A stretch of 64,000 nucleotides of DNA from Virgibacillus siamensis. Lineage in GTDB: Bacteria > Bacillota > Bacilli > Bacillales > Amphibacillaceae. Position numbers and translations under genes: made by a program. The stretch is from NCBI RefSeq assembly GCF_900162695.1, contig NZ_FUIH01000007.1:1-64000 (forward strand). Reading direction: 5' to 3'. This document shows positions 22,261 through 31,066 of this stretch, in pieces (the stretch's first letter is position 1; each line of letters starts with the position of its first letter). The notes beneath the pieces are model-generated. The model did not search any database. It was not told where the DNA came from and was given only the letters and a program-made list of their open reading frames with translations.

Positions 22261-23325
22261 ATGGTTGTAAAAGAAGAAACAGGAATTACAAGTACCTTAG
22301 ACATTGTGATTCAAGAGAAATTAAAACCTTTTGTCAGAAGAATTGATACTGAAGCCTATTATGCCGAGGAATATTTAACGGGGTTGGGTGAAATAGGTTT
22401 GTTGTGTTCTGATGGTATTTCAACCAGTGAACTATTGGAGCAGGAATTATTTGTTACGGAAAAGACAGCACAATATTGTATGACTACTGCATTTAATTTA
22501 TGGTGTCATCTTGCTTCATTAACCTATTTACGAAATAGTTCGAATGTGTATTTAAAGAAGGATATACTCCCATCTCTTGAAAAAGGTATTTTTTTAGGGG
22601 CTACAGGATTATCAAATCCTATGAAATACTATGCTGGGTTGGAAAAGCTGCATTTACAAGCGAAACGTACTGATGGCGGGTATGTGTTAACAGGAAATAT
22701 TCCTTCTGTTTCGAATTTAAAAGTTAATCATTGGTTTGCAGTTGTTGCTGCTTTAAAAGAAGGTCAGCAGGTGATGGCCTTTGTACCTTGTAATGCAAAA
22801 GGATTAACTTTAAAAGAAAAAGTCGGTTACATGGGGGTAAATGGCAGTGCGACATTTGCTTGCAGATTTGCCGATGTATTTATTCCTGATAAATGGATAA
22901 TCAGTGATAGCGCCGCAGAGTTTTGCGAAAACATCAGGTCAACTTTTGTATTGTATCAAGTTCCACTTGGTCTTGGGGTCACAAATGCGTCCATTCAATC
23001 AATGAAAAGAGCACCTCAAAAACAAGGCGGGGTTAATACATTTTTATCGATTCAACCCGAGGAGATAGAGCAGGAATATCTGCTTATTAAGGATAGGATA
23101 GCCAAACTACTGGAGCACAATAATCTGGATTGGAAAGAAGTCTTGCAAATCAGATTAGATATTGACAAACTGACAATTAAAGCAGTACACGGGGACATGT
23201 TACATTATGGTGGCGCGGCATACCTGCAAAAGAGTAATTCGGCAAGAAGATTAAGAGAAGCCTATTTCCTGATTAATTTAACACCGACCGAAAAACATTT
23301 GGAAAAATTGTTGGCAACGACTTGA
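22261..23325 (+). CDS. Acyl-CoA-dehydrogenase-like flavoprotein (SfnB/DszC-like)
   Basis: 354 aa with the acyl-CoA dehydrogenase fold: helical N-terminus, a middle beta domain (LQAKRTDGGYVLTGNIPSVS, NHWFAVVAALKEGQQVMAFV) and helical C-terminus. The catalytic Glu of true acyl-CoA dehydrogenases is not evident. Relatives include SfnB and DszC flavin monooxygenases of sulfone and sulfonate use. Its place beside a sulfonate-type ATPase and methionine genes favours a sulfur role. ATG after AAAAGGGGAAACTAAT. A terminator lies at 23373. Confidence 0.7.
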   Translation: MVVKEETGITSTLDIVIQEKLKPFVRRIDTEAYYAEEYLTGLGEIGLLCSDGISTSELLEQELFVTEKTAQYCMTTAFNLWCHLASLTYLRNSSNVYLKKDILPSLEKGIFLGATGLSNPMKYYAGLEKLHLQAKRTDGGYVLTGNIPSVSNLKVNHWFAVVAALKEGQQVMAFVPCNAKGLTLKEKVGYMGVNGSATFACRFADVFIPDKWIISDSAAEFCENIRSTFVLYQVPLGLGVTNASIQSMKRAPQKQGGVNTFLSIQPEEIEQEYLLIKDRIAKLLEHNNLDWKEVLQIRLDIDKLTIKAVHGDMLHYGGAAYLQKSNSARRLREAYFLINLTPTEKHLEKLLATT

Positions 23326-23372
23326 ATGAAAAGAAAACAAACAGAACGCCTTTTTAAATTTCAAAATGCGTA

Positions 23373-23418
23373 TAGAAAAAAGCCTAAACCGTTGATAGAC
23401 AAGTGGTTGGGCTTTTTT
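23373..23418 (+). terminator. Terminator after flavoprotein gene
   Basis: Stem AAAAAGCC..CC/GG..GGCTTTTTT with a short internal mismatch; T-run included. Confidence 0.75.
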
Positions 23419-23652
23419 ATGTGATATACAACTGCTTTATAGAAGTATATTTTGTATTATACACCAGGTCTTTTTTGGTAAATAATTCTTGGTAATATGA
23501 ATATCTCTCCGCTGAAATCAACATGATTGATTTCAAGTGTCACGATGCTTTCAGCTATTGAACCAATACATTAAGCATTTTTAGGTACCTATTTAAACAA
23601 TATTTATATTATCTTCGGTTTTGGAAAAGCTATGCCTGAAGAAGGTGATATA

Positions 23653-25260
23653 TTGAAGCAGGTTACTTACGTTTATTGGATAGGTATGATTATCGCGGTT
23701 ATTTTTGTGATCTGGGGTGTTGTTTTTCCTGAAAACATCACTAGCGTTATGGAAAGTTCAAAGGCTTTTCTATTGGAAAAATTCGGTTGGTTTTATCTGC
23801 TGTCAGCCTTGGCTTTTTTGATATTTGCGATTTATTTGGTTTTCAGCAAGTATGGAAAGTTAAGATTAGGCCGTGATGATGATCGACCAGAATACAGTCG
23901 CGCGTCATGGGTTGCAATGTTATTTAGTGCTGGAATGGGGATTGGTCTGCTCTTTTATGGGGTGTCAGAACCAATTGCACACATGACCAAACCGCCCTTT
24001 GGAGAGGGAGGTACAACGGAATCAGCAAAGATTGCTCTTCAGTATACGTATTTAAATTGGGGGGTTCATGCCTGGGCCATTTATGCCGTTGTAGCATTGG
24101 CACTGGCCTACTTTAAATTCAGGAAAGATGCCCCTGGGTTAATGAGTGCTACATTGTATCCCATTCTTGGTGAAAAAACAAAAGGGCCCATTGGTATTAC
24201 CATTGACATCATTGCAGTATTTGCCACGGTGTTTGGGGTGGCTGCTTCGCTGGGACTCGGTGCAGCACAGATTAACGGGGGGCTAGCTTATTTAACAGGA
24301 ATTCCGAACAGGTTCTGGATACAGATTATTATCATACTGGTAACAACTGGATTGTTTATACTTTCAGCAAGTACAGGTATTAATAAGGGGATCAAATATT
24401 TAAGCAATGCGAATATGGGGCTTGCAGTAGTATTGTTTATTCTCTTCTTATTTCTTGGCCCATTACAATTTGTCATTAATCTATTGATGACAACAACCGG
24501 TGGATATTTGCAGAATTTGCCGTTTATGTCTTTTCGGATGGCTCCGTTTAATCAGGAGAATGCAGCATGGCTTCAAAACTGGACAATCTTTTTCTTTGCC
24601 TGGTGGATAGCCTGGGCTCCGTTTGTCGGTACTTTCATTGCCCGTATTTCAAAAGGACGGACAATCCGGGAATTTATAGTTGTCGTCATGATTGTGCCGA
24701 CAGCTGTCTGTATATTATGGTTCGGTGTTTTCGGAGGTACGAGCATTTATTTCGATTTGTTTCAGGGGACAAATATTGCAGGTCAAAGCTTGGAGACTGC
24801 CCTGTTCGCAACTTTCAATGAGATGCCATGGAGCGGTGTCTTATCCACCATTTCCTTATTTTTGATTGCCACATTTTTTATCACATCAGCTGATTCGGCC
24901 ACCTTCGTCTTAGGCATGCAGACAACAAATGGCAGTTTAAACCCGCCCAATTTTGTTAAAGTGAGCTGGGGATTATTTCTTGCGGCATCTGCATTGATCT
25001 TGATGGGAAGAGGCGGTTTGAGCGGACTGCAAACAGCAATTATTGTCAGTGCTTTACCGTTAACAGTGGTCCTGATATTGATGAGTTTTTCCATGCTGAA
25101 GGTTTTGGGAGAAGAAGAAGTTGAAGAAAAGAGACTTGAAAAGAAACTGGAGAAAATCCGGCAGAAAAAGAAAAGAAAACAAACAGAGAGGAATCTGCAG
25201 ACTGAATTTGGGGCAGATCAGGATATTAAGATAAAAAGTACCAGAAAGAAAAAAAAGTAA
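23653..25260 (+). CDS. BCCT-family transporter (betaine/choline/carnitine type)
   Basis: About 535 aa with 12 predicted membrane segments. The family signature WTIFFFAWWIAWAPFVGTFI then ARISKGRTIREF is clear, as is the glycine-rich ABXMGMGIGLLFYGVSEP-like segment (SAGMGIGLLFYGVSEPIAH). It would import glycine betaine or a relative with sodium. TTG 23653 after GAAGGTGATATA is preferred over ATG 23632, which lacks a ribosome site. The C-terminal ~50 residues are a highly charged cytoplasmic tail, as in osmotically regulated members. Imported betaine could supply the BHMT homologue at 17080. A bidirectional terminator follows. Confidence 0.92.
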   Translation: MKQVTYVYWIGMIIAVIFVIWGVVFPENITSVMESSKAFLLEKFGWFYLLSALAFLIFAIYLVFSKYGKLRLGRDDDRPEYSRASWVAMLFSAGMGIGLLFYGVSEPIAHMTKPPFGEGGTTESAKIALQYTYLNWGVHAWAIYAVVALALAYFKFRKDAPGLMSATLYPILGEKTKGPIGITIDIIAVFATVFGVAASLGLGAAQINGGLAYLTGIPNRFWIQIIIILVTTGLFILSASTGINKGIKYLSNANMGLAVVLFILFLFLGPLQFVINLLMTTTGGYLQNLPFMSFRMAPFNQENAAWLQNWTIFFFAWWIAWAPFVGTFIARISKGRTIREFIVVVMIVPTAVCILWFGVFGGTSIYFDLFQGTNIAGQSLETALFATFNEMPWSGVLSTISLFLIATFFITSADSATFVLGMQTTNGSLNPPNFVKVSWGLFLAASALILMGRGGLSGLQTAIIVSALPLTVVLILMSFSMLKVLGEEEVEEKRLEKKLEKIRQKKKRKQTERNLQTEFGADQDIKIKSTRKKKK

Positions 25261-25280
25261 CACGATGGCTAAATTACTCA

Positions 25281-25322
25281 AAAAGCTCATAAACCTTGAA
25301 ACGACAGGGGTTATGAGCTTTT
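25281..25322. terminator. Bidirectional terminator between BCCT gene and purC
   Basis: AAAAGCTCATAA.CC pairs with GG.TTATGAGCTTTT, serving both converging genes. Confidence 0.85.
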
Positions 25323-25339
25323 ATCATCTTAAGGTATCT

Positions 25340-26020
25340 TTATAAAAACATCTTCTCCAAATCTAACGGCTCAATATACTCCCCGTCTTTATAAGCTCGC
25401 ATATTACCACCGGAAATCTCATCAATCAGAACAATTTGTTTATCTGCATCGGTGCGTCCGAATTCGAATTTGATGTCATATAATTCGATGTCTTTTTTGG
25501 CAAGTTCTTCTTTAACCACATTCCCGATTTTCTGGGTAAGTTCTTTTAGCACTTGGTATTCGTCTTTGGATAAAATGCCAAGCATGTCAAGAGCATCTTC
25601 ACTTATCGGAGGATCTTCGCGCGCATCGTCTTTCAAGGTAACTTCAACGAAAGCGTCCAGTTGCTGGCCTTCCTCAGCATAAAGACCATATCTGCGTAAA
25701 AAGCTTCCAACAGCCCGGTATCGGCATATGACTTCGAGGCCGTTGCCAAATACTTCTGCAGGTTTAACGGTCATCGTTCTCTGCTCGATATCAGCATCTA
25801 TATAATGCGTTGGGATGCCTTTTGCTTTTAATGTTTCAAAAAAATATTTGGTAAGTTTCAGGCCTGCTCGTCCAGCACCTTCCATGGACAGGCCTACTGT
25901 ATTTGCGCCGGGATCAAAAACACCGTCTGTACCTGTGACATCATCTTTAAATTGAAGCAGGTAGTTTCCGTCTTCCAGTTCATAGACATCTTTCGTTTTT
26001 CCAGTGTACTTAAGCTCCAT
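25340..26020 (-). CDS. purC: Phosphoribosylaminoimidazole-succinocarboxamide synthase
   Basis: 226 aa, somewhat shorter than typical PurC (~237). Features: YTGKTKDVYELEDGNYLLQF, the FKDDVTG segment, ICRYRAVGSFLRRYG, DIKFEFGRTDADKQIVLIDE and ISGGNMRAY. It joins CAIR and aspartate in purine synthesis. ATG after AAAGGAGATTTGAC. In Bacillus purC sits inside the pur operon; here it stands alone, so either the operon is split or this is a second, divergent copy of the ISGGNMR type. Confidence 0.88.
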   Translation of the reverse strand: MELKYTGKTKDVYELEDGNYLLQFKDDVTGTDGVFDPGANTVGLSMEGAGRAGLKLTKYFFETLKAKGIPTHYIDADIEQRTMTVKPAEVFGNGLEVICRYRAVGSFLRRYGLYAEEGQQLDAFVEVTLKDDAREDPPISEDALDMLGILSKDEYQVLKELTQKIGNVVKEELAKKDIELYDIKFEFGRTDADKQIVLIDEISGGNMRAYKDGEYIEPLDLEKMFL

Positions 26021-26184
26021 GTCAAATCTCCTTTTACATGTTATATCGGTCTATAATTATCATAATGATAATATAATAGAAGTACAAGTACATATACAAG
26101 TGGTAACTCTAGCGATCATGATCATCAGAGTGATAGAATGGATATGTAAGAAAATTATATAAGTTTGTCTGGAGGAAAATAAAA

Positions 26185-26988
26185 ATGGAAAGTAATGTAA
26201 CCTTGTTGAACTTTGATGGGGCATACACTAAACAATCTTTCTACCGGAATGGCCCTTATAACTGGATTGAACTTGAATCGATGCCAAATACCAATCTGTT
26301 TTGTGAAAAAGATAATTTAAGGCATATTGACGATAAACTGCTGCAACGAAGACCAAATAACCTTCATTTTATCGGCAGTGGAAACTATCATTACATTTCG
26401 TATGTGCTGCAGTCAAGGATAGAGAAGCCGTATACATTAATTTTATTTGACCATCATACTGACACACTTCCAAGTCCCAGTGAGGACCTGATCTCCTGTG
26501 GTTCCTGGGTACTGAATTCCCTTCAACAGCTTCCCATGCTTCAGAAAGTATTTATTATCGGTGCTGGCGAGGATGCGCCGGAACATATCCCCTCATCTTT
26601 TAAAACAAAAGCAGTTACGTACGAGAAAAATTTATTTCCATTAAACTTATCTCCCATAATAAAATCTATTTTAAACAATATACCGACGGATTCCGTTTAT
26701 GTCAGTATCGATAAGGATGTGTTGGACAAAAAAGATGCTGTAACAGGTTGGGATCACGGGACATTACGGTTGAAACAAATGATGAAAATGGTAAAGGCCA
26801 TTTTTCGCAACACTACTGTTATTGGAACCGATATTTGCGGGGAATATCCGGTTAATCCGGCGAATGAGCACCAAAAACAAACGAGAGACGTGATCGAAAC
26901 GAACAATCGCACAAATCGGTTTATCCTTGAATGTATCAAACGATGGGCAGGTTCTGACCGTAAAACTTCTGCATTATTGAATGCTTAA
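26185..26988 (+). CDS. Arginase/ureohydrolase-family protein
   Basis: 267 aa. Metal-binding motifs of the ureohydrolase fold are visible: GSGNYHY (first His), FDHHTDT (the DxHxD-type set), and VSIDKDVLDK (DxD). Family members hydrolyse guanidino compounds such as arginine, agmatine or formimidoglutamate. The usual second-shell residues differ from canonical arginases, so the substrate is uncertain. ATG after GGAGGAAAATAAAA. It is monocistronic, divergent from purC across a 160-nt AT-rich gap. Confidence 0.75.
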   Translation: MESNVTLLNFDGAYTKQSFYRNGPYNWIELESMPNTNLFCEKDNLRHIDDKLLQRRPNNLHFIGSGNYHYISYVLQSRIEKPYTLILFDHHTDTLPSPSEDLISCGSWVLNSLQQLPMLQKVFIIGAGEDAPEHIPSSFKTKAVTYEKNLFPLNLSPIIKSILNNIPTDSVYVSIDKDVLDKKDAVTGWDHGTLRLKQMMKMVKAIFRNTTVIGTDICGEYPVNPANEHQKQTRDVIETNNRTNRFILECIKRWAGSDRKTSALLNA

Positions 26989-27048
26989 CGTCATTGGCAG
27001 GGACAGGTTCATTGGCGTCAATAACGAAACTGTCCTTCCGTTTAATTT

Positions 27049-27390
27049 CTAAGCATCATATCCCTTTAAAAATTCGATGTCTTCATTTGATAAAGGGTGA
27101 TTGTTAATCTTTAATCTTCCGCTGTTTGTTCTTTCCAGTACCACTTTTCCATCCAGGAATACTGATTCCGGCAATACATATGGGATATCATGCCCCACAA
27201 GTTTTCCTTCATGATTATAAAACAGATACCCTTCTTTTTTGTCGTATATGAAGGAGTTAATTTTCATATTTGGCGTAATCAAAAGCGTTATTCTTTCATG
27301 ATCGTTCCACATTACTTTTATAAGGATTTTTTTCTTGAGCTTCTTTTCAGCTAAATCTTTCAAAGCGCTTAATGAAGTCGTTTTTACCAT
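27049..27390 (-). CDS. Hypothetical protein (113 aa)
   Basis: Basic N-terminal helix (SALKDLAEKKLKKKILIKVM) followed by a predicted beta-rich domain (ERITLLITPNMKINSFIYDK, GKVVLERTNSGRLKINNHPL). ATG after TGGAGGTAAAACA. It is monocistronic and convergent with the arginase-like gene. No family is recognised. Confidence 0.7.
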   Translation of the reverse strand: MVKTTSLSALKDLAEKKLKKKILIKVMWNDHERITLLITPNMKINSFIYDKKEGYLFYNHEGKLVGHDIPYVLPESVFLDGKVVLERTNSGRLKINNHPLSNEDIEFLKGYDA

Positions 27391-27533
27391 TGTTTTACCT
27401 CCAAGCTGTTTGTAATATTATCTTATTATTTTTCAATCGCTGGTACAAGAATCGGTTCTCCCTATTTTCTGAACATATTGTGTTAAGATGTAAACATGAA
27501 AGACACGTCATTCATTTGAAAAGGAGAGTAAGC

Positions 27534-28763
27534 TTGAAACGCAGAGTTGTTGTAACAGGATCAGGTGTTATTTCACCATTGGGAAATGATGTGGAGACCC
27601 TTTGGAACAATATTAAAAAGGGGAAATCCGGCATTAAGCCGCTGGAATCGGAAGAATATCAGGACATCAGCACCAAAATTGCCGGCTATATCGATGATTT
27701 CAATCCGGAAAAGTTTCTCGAAGCAAAGGAAATAAAAAAATATGATTTATTTACGCAATACGGGCATGCTGCGGCAATGCAGGCACTGGAACAGTCAGAA
27801 CTTGATTTGGAATCAGTGGACAAGGATCGTGTCGGTGTTTACATCGGCTCCGGAACCGGGGGACTGCAAACACTGTTAAGTAATCATGAAACGATGCTGG
27901 AAAAAGGTACAAGACGGGTATCACCTTTCCTGATTCCAACGATGATTAATAATATGGCTGCCGGTCTGGTGGCGATTAAAACAGGCTTCCGCGGACCAAG
28001 TTTTGCGACTGTATCTGCTTGTGCAACGAGTAATCATGCTATTGGTGAAGCTTATTTAAATATTGCCCATGGATACACTGATGCAATTCTGGCCGGCGGT
28101 GCAGAGGCAACCATTACACCACTTTACTTTGCAGGCTTTTCCAAAATGCGTGCCATGTCAACTAAGAATGACATACCTGAAGCAGCATCACGTCCGTTTG
28201 ACCGGCATCGGGATGGGTTTGTTATGTCAGAGGGTGCTGGTGTTTTATTTTTGGAAGAATATGATCATGCAAAAAAGCGTGATGCTCCTATTCTCGGGGA
28301 AATAATTGGCTATGGGAGTACAACGGATGCGTATCATATAACCGAACCGGACTACCGGGGTGCTGCAAAAGCAATGAAATTGGCCATTGAACGTGGAGAC
28401 ATTAAACCGGAAGACGTTGATTATATTAATGCCCATGGGACAAGTACGCCGGCTGGTGATGTTTCCGAGACAAAAGCGATTAAAGAAGTTTTCGGTGCAC
28501 ATGCATATCGCCTTAAAACAAGTTCAACCAAATCGATGCTCGGACATATGTTTGGTGCGGCGGGTGGTGCTGAAGCCGTTATTACGCTAAAAAGTATGGC
28601 GGAAAATATGTTTCCGCCGACAATGAATCTGGAGGAACCGGATTCGGAATGTGACTTGGATTATGTTGCGAATAAAGCAGTTGAAGGCAACATTAACATT
28701 GCCCTATCCAATGGATTTGGATTCGGCGGTCATAATGCAGTAATTGCTTTTAAAAAAATATAA
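27534..28763 (+). CDS. Beta-ketoacyl-ACP synthase II paralogue (FabF-like)
   Basis: 409 aa condensing enzyme with the Cys-His-His triad: VSACATSNHAIGEA (Cys ~163), NAHGTSTPAGD (His ~303), KSMLGHMFGAAGG (His ~339). It extends acyl-ACP by two carbons. TTG start after AAAAGGAGAGTAAGC. It heads a cluster with an acyl-CoA synthetase and a hotdog thioesterase and is not in a fab operon, so it may be a specialised copy making a particular acyl chain. The normal housekeeping role cannot be excluded. Confidence 0.9.
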   Translation: MKRRVVVTGSGVISPLGNDVETLWNNIKKGKSGIKPLESEEYQDISTKIAGYIDDFNPEKFLEAKEIKKYDLFTQYGHAAAMQALEQSELDLESVDKDRVGVYIGSGTGGLQTLLSNHETMLEKGTRRVSPFLIPTMINNMAAGLVAIKTGFRGPSFATVSACATSNHAIGEAYLNIAHGYTDAILAGGAEATITPLYFAGFSKMRAMSTKNDIPEAASRPFDRHRDGFVMSEGAGVLFLEEYDHAKKRDAPILGEIIGYGSTTDAYHITEPDYRGAAKAMKLAIERGDIKPEDVDYINAHGTSTPAGDVSETKAIKEVFGAHAYRLKTSSTKSMLGHMFGAAGGAEAVITLKSMAENMFPPTMNLEEPDSECDLDYVANKAVEGNINIALSNGFGFGGHNAVIAFKKI

Positions 28764-28795
28764 CATCATGAAACTTATACAGAGGAGGAACATGA

Positions 28796-30529
28796 ATGTC
28801 TGCAAATCAAACTACACGCAGTCAAAGTGTATCAGAAAGACGACAGGCGCTGGAAGACCGCTTTCCGGCATGGCCGCGCGATACGGTTGCCGGACACTTC
28901 GAAAAAGCATGTTCGCAATACAAGGACAGGCCATACCTTTACATCAATGATAAACAATTAACATATGGGGAAGTTTGGGAAAGAGCAGTTCAATATGCAA
29001 AAGCATTTATAAAGCTTGGGGTGAAACGAAGGGACCATATTGCCGTTTTAATGGATAATGATTCTGCTTACCCGTCATTGATGATTGCTTCATCCATCGT
29101 CGGGGCTGTTTTTATCTCGATTAATGCGATGCTTGCGAAAGATGAACTTGCCTATATCATTTCGCAGTCAGATACTAAGTTTTTGCTTTTGCATCAAACG
29201 GTAAAAGATAAGCATCATGGACAAGCAGTTGCGGAATTACTGGATAAGGAAGATTTTCAGGAAAACAGTCAATTGGGGCAAATTATTTGTATTCCAAATG
29301 AAGCAAAAGCGTTGATAGATGATCGTTTTCTGAGGTGGGAAGCGTTTCTCAAAGGGGCGGAATCTGTTTCCGACAAGGAACTGGAGCAAAGGTGGGCAGA
29401 ATCCCGCTATCCGGATGAAGCAGCCATTATTATGTATACATCCGGGTCAACGGGAAGCCCAAAAGGTGTGATGCTTACCGATGATATGCTCCTGCGCTGC
29501 GGCTACAGCACTTGCATGAGCAGGGCGATTGAGGATGGACGTGTGACGTTTGTACCGCTTCCGTTTTATCATTGCTTTGCAATCATTGAAGCGATTTTCG
29601 CGATGTCCTTTGTCGGGGGCTCATTCATATCGGCACTTGGGGCATCTCCGCTTCGGTCACTGCAATTAATGGAAAAATATAAAGCGAACGATTATCTTTG
29701 TGTTCCGTCTACACTCGTTTCATTATTGAATCATCCGCGCGTAGCTGAATTTGATTTATCCCATCTTTTTGCCATGTGGTGCGGGGCAGCGCCGGCTCCA
29801 ATCCCGGTATGGGAACAAGCAATAGAAGTGCTGGGTCTGACAGAGACGATTACCGGTTATGGGCAAACAGAGGTGGCATCATCAGGCGTTACAACGGAAA
29901 TTGGTGATTCGCTGGAACGTATTTCGACCAGGGTTGGGCGTCCGAAACTTGGCGGTGCAGCTGGACTGCCGGAATTTAGCGGCAGTCCAGTTCAATACAA
30001 AACAATCGATCGGGATACAAGGGCAAATTTACCGGAAGGGGCTGTTGGTGAGCTTGCTGTACGGGGAGCCACAGTGTCACACGGTTATTACAATAAACCG
30101 GATGAAACAGCTAAGGCCATCGATAAAGATGGCTGGCTGCGAACAGGAGATGTTGGTCGGATTGATGAGAATGGCTATATTCAGCTTCTTGGCAGAAGTA
30201 AAGAAATGTATAAGGTGTCCGGAGAATTGGTATCGCCCCGTGAGGTAGAAATTGTCATCTCCCAGCATCCGTCAGTGAATCAGGTGAATATCATCGGTGT
30301 ACCGGATAGACTGACAACCGAAACAGGTGCTGCATTTATCGAGCTGAAGCAGGATGAAGCATGCACACGAAGAGATATTATTGACTGGTGTTCATCCCGG
30401 CTTGCCCGTTTTAAAGTTCCCCGTCATGTTTGGTTTATCGATCCATCTGAGTGGCCGATGACGAGCACCGGTAAAGTGCAGAAATTCCGTTTGAAAGAAA
30501 GCGCAGCGAAAAAGCTTTCAGGAAACTAA
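28796..30529 (+). CDS. AMP-binding acyl-CoA synthetase
   Basis: 577 aa. Core motifs: IIMYTSGSTGSPKGVMLTD (P-loop), GYGQTEVASSGVT (A5), GWLRTGDVGRIDENGYIQLL then GRSKEMYKVSGELVSPREVE (A7-A8), and STGKVQKFRLKE (A10 Lys). It activates a carboxylic acid with ATP and joins it to CoA. ATG 33 nt after the FabF-like gene, behind CAGAGGAGGAAC. The neighbours suggest a medium- or long-chain acyl substrate, which is inference. Confidence 0.9.
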   Translation: MSANQTTRSQSVSERRQALEDRFPAWPRDTVAGHFEKACSQYKDRPYLYINDKQLTYGEVWERAVQYAKAFIKLGVKRRDHIAVLMDNDSAYPSLMIASSIVGAVFISINAMLAKDELAYIISQSDTKFLLLHQTVKDKHHGQAVAELLDKEDFQENSQLGQIICIPNEAKALIDDRFLRWEAFLKGAESVSDKELEQRWAESRYPDEAAIIMYTSGSTGSPKGVMLTDDMLLRCGYSTCMSRAIEDGRVTFVPLPFYHCFAIIEAIFAMSFVGGSFISALGASPLRSLQLMEKYKANDYLCVPSTLVSLLNHPRVAEFDLSHLFAMWCGAAPAPIPVWEQAIEVLGLTETITGYGQTEVASSGVTTEIGDSLERISTRVGRPKLGGAAGLPEFSGSPVQYKTIDRDTRANLPEGAVGELAVRGATVSHGYYNKPDETAKAIDKDGWLRTGDVGRIDENGYIQLLGRSKEMYKVSGELVSPREVEIVISQHPSVNQVNIIGVPDRLTTETGAAFIELKQDEACTRRDIIDWCSSRLARFKVPRHVWFIDPSEWPMTSTGKVQKFRLKESAAKKLSGN

Positions 30530-30554
30530 TTGTTGAAGTAAGGAGGAATATCAG

Positions 30555-31025
30555 ATGACATCCACTTGGCATCAGACAAATTTTCGTGTTCCGTATAAAG
30601 ATACAGACCGGATGGGAGTTGTACACCATGGTAATTATATAACCTGGTTTGAAAATGCCCGTACGGAGTGTATGCGCCATTACGGTATCACATACAGTGA
30701 AATGGAACGGACAGGATTTTTACTTCCGGTACTGGATGTAAATGTTACGTATAAAAAATCAGCACAGTATGATGACTGTATCGCTGTTTTCACGAAAGCG
30801 GCGAGTTTTTCACCAGTTCGACTGGAGTTTGCGTATGAGGCAAGAAAAATAACGGATGAGGAATTTATGAACAACAACGGCGGGAGAGCAGAAGCGGCAG
30901 AACCTTTTGGAAAATTGCTGGCAAAAGGAACCACAATGCACATGTGGGTGAATTCGGAATGGAAACCAGCCCGAATCGATAAAGGCGCCCCTGAAGTGTA
31001 TGCGATTCTGCAAAACTTAAAATAA
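30555..31025 (+). CDS. Acyl-CoA thioesterase (YbgC/4HBT hotdog type)
   Basis: 156 aa hotdog protein. The family signature YKDTDRMGVVHHGNYITWFE has the catalytic Asp and the helix that binds CoA. It hydrolyses acyl-CoA thioesters. ATG follows AAGGAGGAATATCAG, 25 nt after the acyl-CoA synthetase, so the two are cotranscribed. An insertion at ~100-115 (FMNNNGGRAEAAEPF) is longer than usual for YbgC. Confidence 0.85.
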   Translation: MTSTWHQTNFRVPYKDTDRMGVVHHGNYITWFENARTECMRHYGITYSEMERTGFLLPVLDVNVTYKKSAQYDDCIAVFTKAASFSPVRLEFAYEARKITDEEFMNNNGGRAEAAEPFGKLLAKGTTMHMWVNSEWKPARIDKGAPEVYAILQNLK

Positions 31026-31066
31026 TAATTCAAAATTTATGACGCCAAACGAAAGAGGGATTGTAA

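Noticed and set aside
27372..27533. N-terminal extension of the FabF-like protein
   Set aside because: The extension is non-homologous in type and upstream of a clear ribosome site; condensing enzymes begin at RRVVVT.
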